This document shows, one piece after another, positions 59,634-64,000 of a stretch of DNA of 64,000 bases. The stretch is from Fremontodendron californicum (lineage: Eukaryota > Streptophyta > Magnoliopsida > Malvales > Malvaceae), in assembly GCA_030761205.1 (NCBI GenBank), contig JAULJL010000005.1, positions 6,659,501 through 6,723,500 on the forward strand, read 5' to 3'. The translations under genes and the position numbers were made by a program. Below the pieces are notes generated by a model, which saw nothing but the letters and a program-made list of their open reading frames with translations, made no database searches and was not told where the DNA came from. The stretch's first letter is position 1. The number at the start of each line of letters is the position of its first letter.

Positions 59634-62102
59634 ACAAATTCAGAAAGTCAAAATCCTCTTTCTTTCTCGAGAAAAGAAAATGGAGATATTTGAGAAAGAA
59701 AAGATTCATTGGAGCAAAGTCATCTAGATGCTATATCTGCAATCAAAAAGGGTATTATGCAAAAAAATTGCCTTAACAACAAAAAGGGCTCAAAAATGAT
59801 TCGCCAGATAGAAAAAGAAGTGGGCATAAGCATCAAAGATGATGACCTTGAATCATTGTTCTCAATAGAAGATGAACCTACAGATCAATCTCTAGTCGCA
59901 ATTGAAAGCCTAAATCAGAGTGACAGCCCAGACTCTGACTGGTCTTCAGATCAAGGTATTTATAAGCTTCAAATACAAAACAAAATATCTCCAAGAATAT
60001 TATCCACAGTCCCTGTGCCTCATATACTTGTTACCATATACCTCAGTAAATACAGCAAACCCATAACAACCATCGCCTTCATAGATACTGGGTAGCAGAA
60101 ACCATCATGAACCCAAAAATCTTGCCTGTAGAATGGTGGAAACCACACACCAGATATTTTAACTCTGCTGCAGACCTAAAATTTGCTACTCATCTCATTA
60201 GCAAACCCATCACTATTCAGTTTTTCCCTAGTTGTTTTTATAACTACCACTGTTTTAGGCTCCCAACTACCAGGAAAAGATATTGTTGTAGGATTCGATC
60301 TTTACACCAAAGTCAAACATTTACGAATCTTTCCTGAAGGAGTAAGATACAAGAAATTGTACAAACCCTCTGTGGATATCCCTAGGCTTTTCCAGATGAA
60401 GATTGATCAAAAATATGAACAGATTCTTCAAGAACTTAAAGCAAAGGCGTGTGCAGATTCCCATTCAGAATTCTTATCCAAATGCAATCATCCACTTTGG
60501 AAGAACACAGACTTTTTTTTTATCAAATTGCCTTTCAAAATGAATGAAGATATCAATCCAACAAAGACAAGCCATATGGGAATGAATCCTGAACATCAAA
60601 AATTAGCAGAAGCTGAATGACTAGAATTACAAAACCAGGATCTTATTGAAGTCTCAAATTCTCAATAGGCATGTGAAGCATTTTATGTTAACAAGCGAGC
60701 TGAACAAACTCGAGGAAAGCTCATATTGGTTATCAATTACCAACCTTTGAACCATTTTCTCCAAGATGACAAATTTCCATTGCTCAACAGAAGTTCATTG
60801 TTTTCCAGTTTTGCGGGGGCAAGAGTATTCTCAAAATTTGATCTTAAAGCAGATTTTGGCAATTGGGCATAAATCCAGAAGACAGAGCAAAAACAGGCTT
60901 CTGTATTCCAAATCACCACTTCCAGTGGAAGGTTCTACCTTTTGGGCTCAAAATAGCTCCATCACTGTTCCAAAAGGCTATGACCCAGATCTTCCAGCCC
61001 ATAATGAATAGTGCATTGGTATACATTGATGTTATTCTTCTGTATATCCCAGATAGAGAGGCCCATGCCAAATTACTTGCAGAATTCACCAGCCTGGTCC
61101 TACAATATGGAATCATGCTATCTGAAAGAAAAATGCAAATCCACAAGACATAAATTGAGTTTCTAGGAATACATCTCAAAGATGGCAAGTACCAACCAGG
61201 ATCCCATATTGCCTAAGAATTGTTAAAATTTCCAAATGAAAATCTCACCAAAAAACAAGTCCAGCAATTCTTAGGCATAATAAATTATCTCAGAGATTTT
61301 GTTCCATAAATATCCAAATATACAAACCCTCTGAGAAAAATGCTTAAGAAAGACTTAAACAATTCCAAACCAAAGCAGTCCAAACACTTGAACAAAAACT
61401 GCAAGAATTACCACCTTTCCAAATTCCATCCTCTAGGAAACAAATCCTTCAAACAGATACCAGTGATAAATTTTGGGGAGCTATTCTTTTTGAAGAATTA
61501 AATGGCAAAAGACATCTCTGTGGATTTAAGACTGGTCGATTCTCAGAAGCAAAATTTCATTATCACTCTACCTTCAAAGAGATCTCGGTAGTCAAAAAGG
61601 GTATTTCAAAATTTGAATTTCATCTGATTGGACATCATTTTCTTGTGGAATTGGATATGTCATCCTTTCCTCAAATGTTGAAATTCAAACAAAAAAAATC
61701 CCTCATCCTCAGCTCTTGAGATGGGCTGAATGGTTTTCAAATTATTCATTCGAAAACAAGCACATCCAAGGAAAAACCAATGTTCTTATAGATTTCCTAA
61801 CCAGACCCCTACAAAAAATTATGATGTATAGACCATCAGCATCTTCTTCCAGACCATCATCCTCTTTTTCCCCACCGGTCATTCCAAACCTCCATCTTGA
61901 TTATCCTCTAGAAGTGCTAAGGTTAATAATGAATAAAACCTTCCATCAAAAGACCAGGGACATGATTTTTGAATACCAATTAGAAGTTTTTAGAAACTTT
62001 GGTGGTCTTATGCTTAAACCTCTGGGATTACATCTTGGTTATCCTCTTATCCACCCATTCCATTATGATTTTTCAAAAAAACCTAAAGAACTAAAATGGA
62101 TA
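59634..62102 (+). pseudogene. Endogenous caulimovirid fragment: coat-protein C-terminus, protease, RT, RNase H
   Basis: A plant pararetrovirus polyprotein relic. In order: a Lys/Arg-rich coat-protein tail with a degraded zinc knuckle (CYICNQKGYYAKK, 59740-59780; the knuckle His and last Cys are lost); an acidic linker; protease motif IDTG at ~60080 followed at once by a stop; an RT-connection region; and RT core 60700-61200 with GKLILVINYQPL, LPFGLKIAPSLFQKA and the active-site box reading YIDV, where one catalytic Asp is lost. RNase H (TDTSDKFWGA, ~61450) and a C-terminal tail end near 62100. At least five stops or frameshifts. Motif style suggests the Florendovirus/Petuvirus side of Caulimoviridae; the genus is uncertain. 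Non-functional. Confidence 0.88.
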
Positions 62103-62482
62103 TGAGTGTAGCCATGCTTAATCCATTCCCTTGGGAATTCAGGAAGAATTTCCAAAGTAACAAATTGTTCATATTGAGCTCCTGAGATAAAATGGCTATC
62201 AAATTTAGAAGACTGTACGTACTCTTTGACAGCTTTTGATGGGGTATGTATAAGGGCTTTGATGGATTTGATGGGAGAAAATATGGGTTTTTTATAAGCT
62301 AGGTAAGGGTTTACAGTAGGGAGATCTGTTGGCTGGATTTTTTCATCTTCTGAAAAATAAGTGACTTCATATAAAGATGATACTTTTCTAGCATTATGAG
62401 TTTTAAAAGGAGAATTAGGGAGGATAATAGGAGCTTTAGAAGTAGATGGTCTAGCAGAATAAAGCTGAAGATTTGAAGACAT
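62085..62482 (-). pseudogene. Caulimovirid movement-protein N-terminus, inverted and truncated
   Basis: An open frame starts at 62482 (minus) about 60 bases after the primer site. It reads a Ser/Thr/Pro-rich leader and then FPREWIKHGYTHIHF, the conserved opening of the caulimovirid movement-protein core. The frame then runs into the opposite-strand polyprotein tail near 62063-62105, so most of the movement protein is missing. The junction is exact within about 30 bases. Confidence 0.7.
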
Positions 62483-62543
62483 GTTGAATGAAATTTCCCT
62501 TTTCAGATGATCAAGAGATCATAGATTATGAATCTAGGAGTGC

Positions 62544-62557
62544 TGGCTCTGATACCA
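62544..62557 (-). other. Caulimovirid primer-binding site (tRNA-Met)
   Basis: Minus-strand TGGTATCAGAGCCA is complementary to the initiator tRNA-Met 3' end. In caulimovirids this marks genome position 1 and lies in the leader upstream of the first ORF, as it does here relative to the movement-protein start at 62482. Confidence 0.8.
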
Positions 62558-62875
62558 TAAATGGTGAAAATAACAATAAATAATGATAAATTACTGTAGC
62601 AGGTATGCTATGCCAGAAACAACCTATTCCTGAAGGCTTCACAGGGGCACTGCCTTTTAGCTACAATAATTCAAGCAAGATTTCTATGTTATTTTCATCA
62701 TAGATGGATTCATGGTCAGAGTTTAACCATTATTTTCTGATGCACAGGATCCATTTGTATGGCAAGTGCAGAACATACTTATAAGGTAAACTCACGAGAG
62801 ATTCATAATCATTTTCTCATTGAATATCAAAAAAGAGAAGAAGAGAAGGTTTAGAAAGACATTATAGAGAACACA
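62558..62875 (-). other. Presumed viral intergenic region
   Basis: About 320 bases of non-coding sequence between the primer site and the coat-protein fragment, where a caulimovirid promoter and polyadenylation signal would lie. A CTTATAAGTA at ~62775 is a weak TATA candidate on the minus strand. No stronger signal seen. Confidence 0.4.
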
Positions 62876-63838
62876 CTAATCTTTTATTTCTGAAGGCTTT
62901 CTCTTCTGGGAATTACAGTGGCACAATTTTCCTTTGCCACATTTGATGAGTAAATCTGGTCTTTCACAAGCTTTATCAATATCTTTATTGCCCTGGAGAT
63001 AGTCTTTGAAGATGGTTCTCCTATTGCAAATATCTTCCAAAGCAATATGAATTTCCTGTTGAATCTCACTAATGGTCAGACTGAGGATGTCCCTTTTTTG
63101 TTGTTGGAGAGCTCTGGTGACTGCAGCTTGTAAGGGATCAGGAATAGAAGAGAGAAAAGCTTGTTTAAGATTTTGATCTGCTCCCAAAGCATAAAAGAGT
63201 CTAGCCATAACATGAAAGTGTTTGTCCAGATCTCTTCTTTTGTAAGAGCAACATTTTCTTTTGAAAAATTCTCTTCTTTTTAAATCTCTGAGATCATCAA
63301 GATTGCCAACAAAGTAGTTATGCAAGATTCGAATGACCTGTGAAAAATCTTGTAGGACTAGAAACTGAGTTTGATCATTCTGTGACACAGAAGTTTACCA
63401 ATCTCTGAGCATTCCTGTGAATCATGATACAAACTCCATGAGTATGGCATGATTGCTTTCTTCAGACAATTTCTTAGTTTCAAGCCAGGCATGGAATTCT
63501 TGTAATTTTTCTGGCCATTTTGAGGAAGAGATATTGTCCAATGTGAATGTATATTTTGAAATTGTTGTGGAAGCATTAATATTAGAGCTTTCAGGCATTT
63601 CTTCCTCTATATATTCTTCTTTTGGTTGAGTTGGCTAGGTTGCCATGACAAATTCTTCTTCAGAGGATGAGAAATTAGAACTTTCTTCTGACGTAGGATC
63701 TTCATCATCTGGTTCTTGGACAGCTGCTATCTTTGGAATAGAGTTATCCCTGTATTCTCTTAGGAATGTTTATAGGGAATTCTCTTCTTTGTCCTCTTGG
63801 ATCATCGACAGGGAATTCTCTTTTTTGTACCTTTAGAT
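62876..63838 (-). pseudogene. Caulimovirid coat-protein region, inverted fragment
   Basis: On the minus strand, an acidic Ser-rich stretch (63720-63600) is followed by ISSSKWPEKLQEFHAWLE and then an alpha-helical coat-protein core with SSIPDPLQAAV. It ends in the basic, cysteine-rich KCGKGKLCHCNSQKRK. Two or more in-frame stops (near 63635, 63420 and 63395) break it. It stops just before the basic tail and zinc knuckle that begin the + strand fragment at 59634, so the two fragments are complementary parts of one coat protein. Confidence 0.7.
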
Positions 63839-64000
63839 CATCAAGGACTTGGGGATTTGTCTGGGAGTTGCTGTTCTTCTTCTTTTGGTTGGACATGCCT
63901 CTTCCCTTGAGTTTTTTTTTTCAATATTTGGGATGTGCCTGGTTCTTTTGCAGCTTTTTTTTCAGCTTCTTTTTGGGCTTTGATTTGCAGATACAGATCA
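63839..64000 (-). other. Probable continuation of the viral coat-protein N-terminal region
   Basis: Lys/Glu/Gln-rich codons continue on the minus strand to the window edge (for example AAKEPGTSQI-type reading), consistent with the coat-protein N-terminal linker. The fragment runs out of the window. Confidence 0.4.

Noticed and set aside
59634..63838. Possibility that the caulimovirid is intact or replication-competent
   Set aside because: Multiple stops, frameshifts, a lost catalytic Asp, a degraded zinc knuckle, and fragments on opposite strands rule it out.

Overview
The window is nuclear DNA from a flowering plant, most likely a eudicot. It is AT-rich, has spliced genes with GT/AG introns, and is dominated by plant transposable elements: Ty1/copia, solo LTRs, a LINE, tRNA-derived SINEs, and hAT-, Mutator- and PIF/Harbinger-type MITEs. 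It also carries an endogenous caulimovirid. The species cannot be named from sequence alone. Only two host genes are clear; everything else is repeat-derived or unassigned.

Layout. 158-5263 (+): the 3' eight exons of a PLP-dependent cysteine-synthase-family gene whose signature fits S-sulfocysteine synthase (CS26). Its introns hold three copies of one MITE and a 12-bp minisatellite. 5264-15584: AT-rich intergenic DNA with several MITEs and one SINE. 15585-16892 (-): a complete three-exon R2R3-MYB gene that matches MYB60, the guard-cell regulator, with an 18-G homopolymer next to its TATA-like element. 18585-20072: a solo LTR with target-site duplication (TSD) TTAAG. 20439-22460: a composite repeat with an internal ~250-bp repeat array. 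22944-23504: a near-perfect 279-bp direct duplication. 25044-30347 (+): an intact, very young Ty1/copia element with a 1368-residue gag-pol ORF and LTRs that differ at one base. 32915-35126: a 2.2-kb solo LTR with TSD ATTAC, inserted at the truncated end of an old, inactivated minus-strand copia element (35132-38981).

38982-59633 is a tandem segmental array. Unit 1 (38982-47384) and unit 2 (47385-56810) are colinear, and unit 3 (56811-59633) is cut short. Comparing them gives a readable insertion record. Some elements are in unit 1 only (PIF-type MITE, Mutator-type MITE, SINE), some in unit 2 only (two Mutator-type MITEs, one hAT-type MITE, a truncated LINE), one palindromic MITE is in units 2 and 3, and a SINE and a truncated copia tail are shared by units 1 and 2. 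Most unit-specific insertions have TSDs, and the empty site is visible in a sister unit.

59634-64000: broken, rearranged pieces of a caulimovirid pararetrovirus. The + strand carries coat-protein C-terminus, protease, reverse transcriptase and RNase H. It meets, head to head near 62.1 kb, a minus-strand piece with the movement-protein start, leader and tRNA-Met primer site, followed by a minus-strand coat-protein region. All pieces carry stops or frameshifts, so this is a fossil and not a working virus.

The two host genes point in opposite directions 10 kb apart and nothing suggests they work together. The most unusual structures are the stratified tandem array, the scrambled viral locus at its broken edge, and a duplicated hairpin with 27-bp perfect arms.
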